NCBI GenBank assembly: GCA_021199865.1 | Contig: JAJQHG010000094.1 | Coordinates: forward strand, 1 to 13,745 | Reading direction: 5' to 3' | Source of the DNA: Methanosphaera sp. | Lineage (GTDB): Archaea > Methanobacteriota > Methanobacteria > Methanobacteriales > Methanobacteriaceae | DNA length: 13,745 nucleotides | Part shown: positions 5,694-12,776 of the stretch, one piece after another | Numbering within the stretch: the stretch's first letter is position 1 | Layout of the letters: each line of letters opens with the position of its first letter | The notes under the pieces: model-generated | What the model saw: the letters and a program-made list of their open reading frames with translations, nothing else | Told to the model about the DNA's origin: nothing | The model's database searches: none | Translations under genes and position numbers: made by a program

Positions 5694-6907
5694 TGGCTTT
5701 TGAAGGTATATTTAAAAGCCTATTCTCTAGATTATTAAATAAGAGAGTTATTAGTATTGGAACAAATTACTTTGCAACTAATGAGTTAGAAACTGAGTAT
5801 GTATCCTTAATTAACCTCACAGATACTATGCTTGTAGAGATTGAACCAGCACAGATTAACAGTGAAACTATTTTTGCAAACCTGGAACGTGAACTGGATC
5901 AACGTGACCTTCCCCTAAACAGGAAATTCATTGAAATAAAGCCTGCAGAAAATGAGATAAATGAGTATGCACTTCTAAGTAATATTATTATGGGAGATGA
6001 CAGGTATCTCTACATTGAATTATTTAGGCCATCAAACTTAATTAACTCTTTTGTTAAAATGGTAGAAGAGGCTGAGGGTAAGATTGTTGAGAAGAGTCAG
6101 ACCGAACTTGTTCTTCATATGCCCTCAAAGAAGGAGAGTATCAGGGTAGCAATTAATATGATTACTCTTGGTATGAAGCATGGGATTAATGTACGTGGAG
6201 CAGTAGGTATGACGGGTGCTGCATCTATTGAACGTGCAATAGAGATGAATGCATCTATTGGTCAAGTTTCTGGTGTAGGATTCACTAAGCTTGGTGGTGA
6301 ATATGGTGTTATCTTTGAGGAAGTTCCAACAGATGAGAAGGTACATCTTAAACCAGTCCAAGTTGATAATTTCATGTATATTGATGCTAAGGATTCAACA
6401 GGATTTATTTCAAAGTATGGTAAGGATAAGCTCATTGAAATAATGAATGATATTAATAGTTATATTAATACTAATAGTCAGGGAAAGATAGAAGGATACC
6501 GTGTAGGTGGAGATGACTTAATAATTAATTTCCCTAACAAGTCTATAGCACTGAAAACTGGGCTTGACTGTGCATGGTATGCATTCAATAATAACTTAAA
6601 TCTTAGAATAGGAATAGGTAATAGTCGTAGAGAAGCAGGAGAGAATGCTCATATAACTGATTCTATAAAGATACGTGAGGATACTCCTGTAATGGTATTT
6701 GAAATCGCAAATGGTACATATGCATATTATATTCCATCAGAGATGACTAGATCTACAATTAACTACTTAACAGGGAATACTCTAACACTAGCAGGTGTAT
6801 TTATATTCATATTCCTAGTAACTCTAATAGGAGTAAATATAGGTTATGCCTGGATAGGATTAGTAGCACTTGTAATATCCTTAATAGCAGTTTTAGTCAC
6901 AGATTAA
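5693..6907 (+). CDS. Membrane-anchored double palm-domain protein with GGDD motif (GTP cyclohydrolase III / nucleotidyl cyclase-like)
   Basis: A 404-residue protein. After an N-terminal region (1-100) come two related palm-like domains. The second (about 225-345) has Y-I-D231-A-K-D234-S-T-G-F, then V-G272-G-D-D275-L-I-I-N-F-P and L-R-I-G-I-G-N-S-R-R-E-A, matching the metal and nucleotide sites of class III cyclases, GGDEF enzymes and archaeal GTP cyclohydrolase III. The first (about 103-205) matches it without gaps for 30 residues (P144-M173 against P281-N310), but has E109 for D231 and S-Q-T-E for G-G-D-D, so it is probably catalytically dead. Two hydrophobic helices at about 363-383 and 385-402 anchor it in the membrane. 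The closest family I recall is GTP cyclohydrolase III, which also has tandem domains but no such anchor. The substrate could be GTP or another NTP. The start overlaps the NYN nuclease stop. Confidence 0.6.
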   Translation: MAFEGIFKSLFSRLLNKRVISIGTNYFATNELETEYVSLINLTDTMLVEIEPAQINSETIFANLERELDQRDLPLNRKFIEIKPAENEINEYALLSNIIMGDDRYLYIELFRPSNLINSFVKMVEEAEGKIVEKSQTELVLHMPSKKESIRVAINMITLGMKHGINVRGAVGMTGAASIERAIEMNASIGQVSGVGFTKLGGEYGVIFEEVPTDEKVHLKPVQVDNFMYIDAKDSTGFISKYGKDKLIEIMNDINSYINTNSQGKIEGYRVGGDDLIINFPNKSIALKTGLDCAWYAFNNNLNLRIGIGNSRREAGENAHITDSIKIREDTPVMVFEIANGTYAYYIPSEMTRSTINYLTGNTLTLAGVFIFIFLVTLIGVNIGYAWIGLVALVISLIAVLVTD

Positions 6908-6917
6908 GGTGTTGAAA

Positions 6918-7341
6918 ATGAGAATTAATATGGCATTAAGCCTAAAGAATAAAGAGGAGTGTTGATAGTATTAGTGCACAAACAAACTCAAAAATAATAA
7001 TTATATTAGTAGTCGGTGTATTAGCAATACTATGTGGAGTAGTAGCATCAGCATTCATACAATTTGATTTACCAGATCTAAACTTTAGTGATAATGATAC
7101 TAATGATACACTAACTAATAATTCTACTAATGATACACTAACTAATAATTCTACTAATGACACAAATGATACTAATAATACAACTACTACAACAGTAAAG
7201 AAAACAACTAATACTTCAAGTCAAAGTTCAAGTAGTAGATCTAGTTCTTCTAGTTCTGGTGGTAGTAGTAATCGAAGCTCGAATACTTCATCTAGTGGAA
7301 ATAGTTCTAGTAGTGGAAATAGTTCAAATAATTCGGGATAA
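6918..7341 (+). CDS. Membrane-anchored Asn/Thr/Ser-rich surface protein, start region apparently frameshifted
   Basis: A frame open from 6946 to TAA 7339-7341 encodes a single hydrophobic helix (K-I-I-I-I-L-V-V-G-V-L-A-I-L-C-G-V-V-A), then F-D-L-P-D-L-N-F and about 90 residues almost entirely of N, T, S, D and G. More than ten N-x-S/T sequons are visible, so it looks like a glycosylated stalk outside the cell. This frame has no ATG, GTG or TTG before the helix. A good start exists one frame away: ATG 6918 behind AAGGTG (6906-6911) gives M-R-I-N-M-A-L-S-L-K-N-K-E-E-C and stops at TGA 6963. A +1 shift near 6954-6962 would join them into about 140 residues. A sequence error, real mutation, programmed shift at the GAGGAG, or an ATA/ATT start could each explain this. 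Function is unknown. Confidence 0.5.
7099..7164 (+). repeat. Perfect 27-bp coding tandem repeat (2.4 copies)
   Basis: Two identical 27-base units (7099-7125 and 7126-7152) each encode T-N-D-T-L-T-N-N-S, followed by a partial third unit (T-N-D-T, with GAC for GAT). The unit length is a multiple of three, so copy number can change without breaking the frame. It lies in the stalk of the surface protein. Confidence 0.85.
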
Positions 7342-7350
7342 TAATCTTTA

Positions 7351-7380
7351 ACCTTTTATTATTTTTTATTAACTTTTTTT
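7351..7380 (+). terminator. Oligo-T terminator between the stalk gene and argJ
   Basis: Two T runs, T6 at 7362-7367 and T7 at 7374-7380, follow the stalk-protein stop and run right up to the argJ ribosome binding site. They could end the upstream transcript. If they do, the argJ promoter must overlap the stalk gene; no clear TATA box was seen. Confidence 0.35.
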
Positions 7381-7397
7381 ATACAGGAGAAATTTAT

Positions 7398-8594
7398 ATG
7401 AAAATATTAGATAAGGGTATTTGCTCTCTTAGTAGTTTTAAGGTAAATGGATACCGTGAGGGTAAATATGGAGTAACAATCTTATACCATGAGAATTCTA
7501 CAGCAGTAGCTGTGTACACATCAAATAAGGTATATGCTGCACCAATAGATATTACTAGGAAGCATATTGCTAATGGTAATATTTCGGCTGTAATAATTAA
7601 TAGTGGTAATGCTAATTGTTATACTAAGGATGAAGGCCTGGAGCGTGGCCTAGAATTAGCACGCCTAACAGCAGACACCCTAAACATACCCATAGAGGAT
7701 GTGGCTGTTGCATCAACAGGTGTTATTGGTCATCAATTACCCCTTGGTATACTAGTACCTGTAGCCAAGAAGTCACTTAGTGATTTAGGTTCTAGTCGTG
7801 AGCATGCAACAAGAGCAGAGGAGGCTATTCTTACCACGGATACTGTTAAGAAGGAGGTTGGAGTAGAATCCCAACTAAATGATGGTACAACCTTCCGTAT
7901 TGCTGGTATGTGTAAGGGTTCAGGCATGATTGCACCTAATATGGGTACAATGCTAGGATTTATTACTACTGATTTAAAAGTACCACAAGAGAAGCTACAG
8001 GAAGCTCTACGTATAAGTGTTAAGAAGTCATTTAACATGGTTGTTGTTGATGGTGATGAGAGTACTAATGATACTGTGATGCTTCTTAGCTCTAATGAGG
8101 TTGAAGGTGTTATTGATGAAAACTTCCAGGAAGCCCTAGACTATGTGTGTATAAGTCTTGCAAAACAGATTGCAAAGGATGGTGAGGGTGCAACCAAGTT
8201 TATGGAAGTTGAATGTGTAGGTGCACAAAGTATTGATGATGCTATAAGCATATCTAAGAGTATTGTTAGTAGTAGTCTGGTAAAGACTGCTGTTTATGGT
8301 TGTGATCCTAACTGGGGTCGTATAATTGATGCTATGGGTTATTCTGGTGTAGATTTTGATCCAGATAATGTGTCTATTAGTATTGGTTCAGATAGCCAAG
8401 AGTTAGTTATTGTAGATAAGGGTTGTGTTAAAACATTTGATGAGCCAGAACTACTAGAGAAGGCTTCAAAGCTAATGGCTAATAGTGAAGTATTAATTAG
8501 AGTAGATCTACATATGGGTAGTGAATCTATTAAAGCTTATGGCTGTGATTTAACATATGACTATGTGAAGATTAACGCGGAGTATACTACTTAA
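7398..8594 (+). CDS. argJ: Glutamate N-acetyltransferase / ornithine acetyltransferase ArgJ
   Basis: A 398-residue enzyme of arginine biosynthesis that moves acetyl from N2-acetylornithine to glutamate, so that the acetyl group is recycled. It is made as a precursor that cleaves itself in front of the nucleophilic threonine, here T184 in N-M-G-T-M-L-G-F-I-T-T-D, into alpha and beta chains. The oxyanion-hole residues S-T107-G108-V-I-G and the K-G-S-G-M-I-A-P segment before the cleavage site are intact. Substrate-site blocks G-N-A-N-C-Y-T, D-G-D-E-S-T-N-D-T and the late C-D-P-N-W-G-R-I are also present. Length is normal. Start ATG 7398 has CAGGAG ten bases upstream. Whether it can also use acetyl-CoA cannot be read from sequence. 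It heads the cluster with argB and argC and acts in the cytoplasm. Confidence 0.95.
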   Translation: MKILDKGICSLSSFKVNGYREGKYGVTILYHENSTAVAVYTSNKVYAAPIDITRKHIANGNISAVIINSGNANCYTKDEGLERGLELARLTADTLNIPIEDVAVASTGVIGHQLPLGILVPVAKKSLSDLGSSREHATRAEEAILTTDTVKKEVGVESQLNDGTTFRIAGMCKGSGMIAPNMGTMLGFITTDLKVPQEKLQEALRISVKKSFNMVVVDGDESTNDTVMLLSSNEVEGVIDENFQEALDYVCISLAKQIAKDGEGATKFMEVECVGAQSIDDAISISKSIVSSSLVKTAVYGCDPNWGRIIDAMGYSGVDFDPDNVSISIGSDSQELVIVDKGCVKTFDEPELLEKASKLMANSEVLIRVDLHMGSESIKAYGCDLTYDYVKINAEYTT

Positions 8595-8655
8595 TCAATA
8601 GTACTACTGCATAGATAATTAATTTATTAAATAGGATTTAGAGGAGTTTATTTTA

Positions 8656-9549
8656 ATGGTTGATAAGGAACAAATGGATATAGCAAACGTCTTAATAGAG
8701 GCTCTACCTTATATTAAGAAGTTTCATGGAAAGAAGATTATGATTAAGTATGGTGGTCATGCAATGATTAATGAGCAGGCAATGAGTTCTACTGCTCGTG
8801 ACACTGTACTATTAAAGTATGTTGGTATGGAGCCAATTGTTGTTCATGGTGGTGGACCAGAGATTTCACGTTCTATGGATAAGATGAATAAGGAGCCTAA
8901 GTTTATTGGTGGTCTAAGGGTAACTGATGAGGAGACAATGGACTTAGTTAAGATGGTTCTTGTTGGTAAGATTAATACTGAGATTGTCTCTAAGCTATGT
9001 GTGCATGGTGGTAGAAGTATAGGTATTTCTGGTAAGAATAGTTTCCTTATTGAGGCATCAAAGAAGGGTTTAACAACTGTGGAGAATGATGGAGAAATCC
9101 TTGAGGTAGACCTTGGATATGTTGGTAAAATTGATAAGATTAACAGGAAGATTATTGATGACTTAACAGGTAATAACTATATACCAGTTATTTCACCTAT
9201 TGGTACAGATACATCAGGTAATACACTTAATCTTAATGCTGATACTGTTGCTGGTTCAATTGCTAGTGAGGTTGATGCTGAGAAACTTATTGTATTAACT
9301 GATGTGCCTGGTATATTAACTGATCCTGATGATCCTGAGAGTATTATACGCCGTATCCGTGTTGATGAATTAAAGGAGTTAATTAAGGAGGATGTTATTA
9401 CTGGTGGTATGATTCCTAAGGTTGAGACATGTATTAATGCTGTGGAGAATGGTGTTAAGAAGGCTCATATTCTTGATGGTCGTGTTGATCACTCCATACT
9501 ACTAGAAATATTCACTAAGCATGGTATTGGTACAATGATACGTGAATAA
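8656..9549 (+). CDS. argB: Acetylglutamate kinase ArgB
   Basis: A 297-residue amino-acid kinase that phosphorylates N-acetylglutamate with ATP, the second step of the acetylated arginine route. Visible motifs are K31-Y-G-G-H-A at the phosphate-binding start, V-H64-G-G-G-P in the glycine-rich substrate loop, G-G-L-R-V-T-D near residues 85-91, L-N-L-N194-A-D196-T-V-A-G for substrate binding, and L-T-D-V-P-G-I-L for the nucleotide site. Length and order match the family. The N-terminal 20 residues form the extra helix (A-N-V-L-I-E-A-L-P-Y-I) found in arginine-inhibited ArgB enzymes, so feedback inhibition by arginine is plausible but not proven. Start ATG 8656 follows GAGGAG at 8641-8646. ArgJ lies 61 bases upstream, without a clear terminator, so both are probably on one transcript. 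Confidence 0.95.
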   Translation: MVDKEQMDIANVLIEALPYIKKFHGKKIMIKYGGHAMINEQAMSSTARDTVLLKYVGMEPIVVHGGGPEISRSMDKMNKEPKFIGGLRVTDEETMDLVKMVLVGKINTEIVSKLCVHGGRSIGISGKNSFLIEASKKGLTTVENDGEILEVDLGYVGKIDKINRKIIDDLTGNNYIPVISPIGTDTSGNTLNLNADTVAGSIASEVDAEKLIVLTDVPGILTDPDDPESIIRRIRVDELKELIKEDVITGGMIPKVETCINAVENGVKKAHILDGRVDHSILLEIFTKHGIGTMIRE

Positions 9550-9591
9550 ATATTAATCTTCACTTTTCACTATTTTTCTAGAGGATTTATT

Positions 9592-10542
9592 TTGAAATCA
9601 ACAAAGCTTAATAAGGATGAAATTAACAGATTCAGGAATATTACTAAGAGTCTTAGACACAAGAAGCCACATCAGTATGAGAGTGTACGTATCAAGGATG
9701 GTAAAGTTGTATTAATATTATATGATTCTGGTAAGCTTGTCTATAATGATAATGATGAGAGTTTTAGGTGGGTTGTTAAAGTATTAGATGATAATATCTA
9801 TCAACCAACTACTAATTATCAACCAACAAGTAGTGGTGACTATCAACCAACAAATACTAATAATTACCAATCTACTACTAATAAGAATATTAATAGTAAC
9901 CATAATAATTATGTGGATTTCATGGATAACTATGAATATACTATTGGTTCTGATGAAACTGGTAAGGGTGAATGGTATGGACCACTAGTAATAAGTGCCG
10001 TATGTACATCAAATAGTCAAAATAGACAATTAAAGGAGATTGGTGTAGGTGATAGTAAATCATTTAACCATAACCAGATCAATAGACTCTACAAGAAAAT
10101 AAAAGATATAGGTATTATGAATGAGACTATTATACTAAAACCCTTCAGTTATAATAACTTATATAACAAGTTTAGATCAGAGAATAAAAACCTCAACCAC
10201 CTATTAGCATACCTGCACTCAAAGGCTATAAGCAGACTACTATCACAAATTAATACAACCGATGTACTAGTAATTATTGATAAGTTTGATTATAAGAAGA
10301 TGAATAGCTACCTGGATATTAATAGTAATATTAAGGTTATACAGGAATCTAATGGTGAAAAATATATTCCTGTAGCAACTAGTAGTATCATAGCAAAGTA
10401 TCACTATGAAAAAACATTAAAAGAGATAGAGAAAAGATATAATATTAACCTTAGAAAAACAAAACCATCCAAGATAGATAAGGATATATTATCAAATGTT
10501 GCAAAGACACACTTTAAGAATGTGTCACCATACACAAAATAA
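9592..10542 (+). CDS. rnhC: RNase HII/HIII-family ribonuclease, RNase HIII-like, with a YQPT-repeat linker
   Basis: A 316-residue enzyme predicted to cut the RNA strand of RNA-DNA hybrids. The catalytic half (about 116-316) has G-S-D121-E122-T-G-K-G-E-W-Y-G-P, which matches RNase HIII more closely than the D-E-A-G-R-G of RNase HII. Further motifs are G-V-G-D154-S-K-S, V-I-I-D230-K-F and A-T-S-S-I-I-A-K-Y-H-Y-E. The N-terminal 66 residues (V-L-I-L-Y-D-S-G-K-L-V-Y) resemble the TBP-like hybrid-binding domain of RNase HIII. Between them is a linker with four tandem Y-Q-P-T or Y-Q-S-T units at residues 70-97. It starts at TTG 9592 after GAGG. RNase HII is the usual archaeal type, so this gene may be an extra enzyme. 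It lies between argB and argC, 11 bases before argC, and so shares their transcript. Confidence 0.8.
   Translation: MKSTKLNKDEINRFRNITKSLRHKKPHQYESVRIKDGKVVLILYDSGKLVYNDNDESFRWVVKVLDDNIYQPTTNYQPTSSGDYQPTNTNNYQSTTNKNINSNHNNYVDFMDNYEYTIGSDETGKGEWYGPLVISAVCTSNSQNRQLKEIGVGDSKSFNHNQINRLYKKIKDIGIMNETIILKPFSYNNLYNKFRSENKNLNHLLAYLHSKAISRLLSQINTTDVLVIIDKFDYKKMNSYLDINSNIKVIQESNGEKYIPVATSSIIAKYHYEKTLKEIEKRYNINLRKTKPSKIDKDILSNVAKTHFKNVSPYTK
9799..9882 (+). repeat. Imperfect tandem repeat encoding Tyr-Gln-Pro-Thr units
   Basis: Four units of TATCAACCAAC-type sequence, spaced 18 to 24 bases, encode Y-Q-P-T-T-N, Y-Q-P-T-S-S-G-D, Y-Q-P-T-N-T-N-N and Y-Q-S-T-T-N. They form a polar, unstructured linker between the two domains of the RNase HIII-like protein. 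The units have diverged at the DNA level. Confidence 0.7.
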
Positions 10543-10553
10543 GGAGAATTTAT

Positions 10554-11582
10554 ATGAGTAAAATAGATGTAGGAATAATTGGTGCAAGTGGATATACTGG
10601 TGGAGAACTAATGAGATTACTAGTTAATCATCCACATGTGAATATAAAAACTGTTACAAGTCGTGCAAATGAGGGCAAACCCGTCTTAACTCTTCATCCT
10701 AACCTTGAAGGTGTTGAACTAGAGTTTAGTAATCCAGATCCAAGTGATGTTGACTGTGATATAGTATTTAGTGCACTACCACACGGTGCAAGTATGAAGC
10801 TAGTACCAGAATACCTTGATAATAGTATGCGTGTAGTTGATCTTAGTGGTGACTTCCGTTTTAGTGATATTAAAACCTATGAGAAATGGTATGATATGGA
10901 GCACCTACACCCCGAGCTTGAAGCAGTATTTGGATTACCAGAAATTAATCGTGAACATATAAAGGATGCTAATCTTATTGCAAATCCTGGTTGTTTCCCA
11001 ACTGGTGGAATACTTTCAAGTCTACCAATAGTAGAAGAGCAACTAGTTGATAGAATTATTCTTGATAGTAAGAGTGGTGTTAGTGGTGCTGGGATAAAGC
11101 CTAGTGATAATACACATTATCCTACATGTACTGATAATATTAAGCCATACTCTATCTGTAATCATAGACATACCCCTGAGATTAGGGAGCAGCTTAGAAA
11201 CTTTGGTTCAGGTGATGTTAAAGTATCATTTACTCCACACCTAGTACCTGTTATACGTGGTATCCTAACAACTAATCATAGCTTCCTATTAAAGAGTGAC
11301 ATAACAGCTGATGATATCTATAACCTATATAGAGATTACTATAAGGATGAAACATTTGTTAAAGTATTAGATGATAACAGGATACCATTACTTGCAAGTG
11401 TACGTGGATCAAACTACTGTCAAATTGGTGGTATATCACTTGATGATGAGGATCAACTAGTTGTAGTATCAGCTATTGATAATCTTGTTAAGGGTGCATC
11501 TGGTCAAGCTATACAGAATATGAATATAATGTTTGGATTTAAGGAGACTGATGGATTAGACCACCTAGGACTATACCCATAA
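10554..11582 (+). CDS. argC: N-acetyl-gamma-glutamyl-phosphate reductase ArgC
   Basis: A 342-residue NADPH-dependent dehydrogenase that reduces N-acetylglutamyl phosphate to the semialdehyde, the third step of arginine synthesis. The N-terminal Rossmann domain carries G10-A-S-G-Y-T-G. The family signature A-N-P-G-C147-F-P-T-G holds the catalytic cysteine. Downstream are S-K-S-G-V-S-G-A-G, the H-R-H-T-P-E-I block with the likely base histidine, F-T-P-H-L-V-P-V-I-R-G-I, and the late N-L-V-K-G-A-S-G-Q-A-I-Q-N-M-N. Length is typical. Start ATG 10554 lies 11 bases after the RNase gene stop with AAGGAGAAT just before it, which shows operon-style packing. The acetylornithine aminotransferase argD is not in this window. 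Confidence 0.96.
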   Translation: MSKIDVGIIGASGYTGGELMRLLVNHPHVNIKTVTSRANEGKPVLTLHPNLEGVELEFSNPDPSDVDCDIVFSALPHGASMKLVPEYLDNSMRVVDLSGDFRFSDIKTYEKWYDMEHLHPELEAVFGLPEINREHIKDANLIANPGCFPTGGILSSLPIVEEQLVDRIILDSKSGVSGAGIKPSDNTHYPTCTDNIKPYSICNHRHTPEIREQLRNFGSGDVKVSFTPHLVPVIRGILTTNHSFLLKSDITADDIYNLYRDYYKDETFVKVLDDNRIPLLASVRGSNYCQIGGISLDDEDQLVVVSAIDNLVKGASGQAIQNMNIMFGFKETDGLDHLGLYP

Positions 11583-11584
11583 TC

Positions 11585-11594
11585 CATATATAAT
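11585..11594 (+). promoter_or_regulatory. Putative TATA box of the first flavodoxin gene
   Basis: CATATATAAT lies just after the argC stop and about 80 bases before the flavodoxin start. Initiation near 11618 would give a leader of about 57 bases ending in the AGGTG ribosome binding site. The 90-base gap otherwise holds only AT-rich sequence. Confidence 0.35.
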
Positions 11595-11674
11595 TAGATT
11601 TAAGTAATTAATTATAGTAAAAAATAAGTTAAGTATAAGAATATTATATAATTATAATTTAGTAGGTGTATAAA

Positions 11675-12139
11675 ATGACTGACCTCATAATATATTATAG
11701 TAGAAGCGGAAACTCAAGGAAAATAGCCGAAACTATAGCAGACAAAGTAGATGGTAAAATATTAGAAATAAAGGATAAGACTAATAGAGCAGGAGCAATA
11801 CGCTACCTTACAGGGGCTCTTGATTCAGTAAGAAACAAGGATACCTCTATTGAATATGATGCAGAGGATCTCTCTAGTTATGATAGAGTATTTATTGGTG
11901 GACCTGTATGGGCATCAAAGCCTTCACCAGCAATAAAGAAGTTTATAGAGGAGAATGATTTTACTAATACAAATGTAATAACATTCACTACAATGATGAA
12001 TGCTGGACAAAATCCTACACTAGACCAAATGAATAAGTCAATAACTAGTAAGGGTGGAAATATCATTGATTCATTCTCAATAAGGGCTACTGATAAGATA
12101 GAGGATTCAACAATTGAAGCAATAAATAATTTAAAGTAA
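11675..12139 (+). CDS. Flavodoxin family protein (array member 1)
   Basis: A 154-residue flavodoxin-fold protein expected to bind FMN and carry electrons in the cytoplasm. The phosphate loop Y-Y-S-R-S-G-N-S-R-K-I-A is near residues 7-18. The loop that flanks the isoalloxazine ring, G-G-P-V-W-A-S-K-P-S-P-A-I, has the tryptophan, and F-T-T-M-M-N-A-G-Q-N lies in the second ring loop. A GTG at 11666 in the same frame overlaps the AGGTG ribosome binding site, so ATG 11675 with normal spacing is the better start. It is the first of four related genes that run to the window's right edge. They resemble the long-chain menaquinone-independent protoporphyrinogen-oxidase-like flavodoxins (HemG type) only in fold; no specific role can be given. 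Confidence 0.85.
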   Translation: MTDLIIYYSRSGNSRKIAETIADKVDGKILEIKDKTNRAGAIRYLTGALDSVRNKDTSIEYDAEDLSSYDRVFIGGPVWASKPSPAIKKFIEENDFTNTNVITFTTMMNAGQNPTLDQMNKSITSKGGNIIDSFSIRATDKIEDSTIEAINNLK

Positions 12140-12149
12140 TTCTCTATAC

Positions 12150-12161
12150 TATTCTTTTTTT
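12150..12161 (+). terminator. Oligo-T terminator after flavodoxin 1
   Basis: TATTC followed by seven T residues, ten bases after the stop, matches the string seen at 2074-2085. It probably separates array member 1 from members 2 to 4. Confidence 0.45.
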
Positions 12162-12212
12162 AAACATGTCAACAATAATTAATATTATTTCAATAAATCA
12201 GTAAATGATCTT

Positions 12213-12222
12213 AAAATATATG
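12213..12222 (+). promoter_or_regulatory. Weak candidate TATA box for flavodoxins 2-4
   Basis: AAAATATATG is the best TATA-like string in the 167-base gap between members 1 and 2, placing initiation near 12247 and a leader of about 60 bases. The gap is almost wholly A and T, so other positions are possible. Confidence 0.25.
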
Positions 12223-12306
12223 TAAATAATTACAAAATATTAATTATAGAAAGTAATGACTAAAAATAAATAATAATTTATAATAAATTCATTAAGGAGT
12301 ATGATT

Positions 12307-12765
12307 ATGGATTTAGTAATATATTATTCTAGAACAGGTAAAACAAGGTATGTTGCAAAGGAGATCTCCAAGAAACTTGGATGTAACACTATAGAAATAA
12401 AGGATAATAAGAGTCGTTCAGGTATAACTGGTTATATTAGTGGTGCATTTGACACTGTTGTTGGAAACCAGACCAGTATTGAGCCACAAACAGTTGATCT
12501 AGCCGATTATGATACAATATATATTGGAACACCTGTATGGGCATATAATCCAACTCCAGCCATACTAGAATTTATACATAACACTAACTTTAATAATAAG
12601 AATGTTGTTACATTCATAACTCTTGGTAGTCAAGGTATAGACTCTTGTCTTAAACGATTAAATGGCGAAATTATTAATAAGGGTGGAAGAATAATTAATT
12701 CATATGGTATTATTAGTCATGGAGACTTTGAGGATAATACCCGAGAGATGATAAGTGACTTATAG
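12307..12765 (+). CDS. Flavodoxin family protein (array member 2)
   Basis: A 152-residue paralogue of member 1. The phosphate loop is Y-Y-S-R-T-G-K-T-R-Y-V-A, a textbook flavodoxin T/S-x-T-G-x-T site. The aromatic loop reads G-T-P-V-W-A-Y-N-P-T-P-A-I and keeps the tryptophan. It shares with member 1 the I-E-I-K-D segment, S-G-A-F-D and K-G-G-R-I-I-N-S-Y. An ATG at 12301 is too close to GGAG (12296-12299), so the in-frame ATG at 12307 was chosen. Array member 3 begins 11 bases after its stop, which suggests one transcript for members 2 to 4. It is likely to bind FMN. The redox partner is unknown. Confidence 0.83.
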   Translation: MDLVIYYSRTGKTRYVAKEISKKLGCNTIEIKDNKSRSGITGYISGAFDTVVGNQTSIEPQTVDLADYDTIYIGTPVWAYNPTPAILEFIHNTNFNNKNVVTFITLGSQGIDSCLKRLNGEIINKGGRIINSYGIISHGDFEDNTREMISDL

Positions 12766-12776
12766 GAAAGTTTTAT

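Noticed and set aside
5693..6907. CRISPR type III (Cas10) assignment for the GGDD protein
   Set aside because: No HD domain, no zinc finger, no Cas5/Cas7 genes and no repeat array in the window; only the palm motif is shared.
6974..6997. GTG 6974 as start of the stalk protein
   Set aside because: Reading from this codon meets TAA at 6995-6997 after seven codons, so it does not enter the stalk frame.
6942..7163. Minus-strand 73-codon frame with repeated S-V-S-L-V-E-L-L units
   Set aside because: It is the reverse reading of the 27-bp repeat in the stalk gene; the repeat explains its pattern and no start signal supports it.
7733..8038. Minus-strand 101-codon frame within argJ
   Set aside because: It is fully inside a confidently assigned ArgJ sequence, and composition follows the complementary codons.
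9788..9988. Plus-strand 66-codon frame inside the RNase HIII-like gene
   Set aside because: It is an out-of-frame reading of the YQPT repeat and catalytic region; low-complexity Ile/Asn content and no ribosome binding site.
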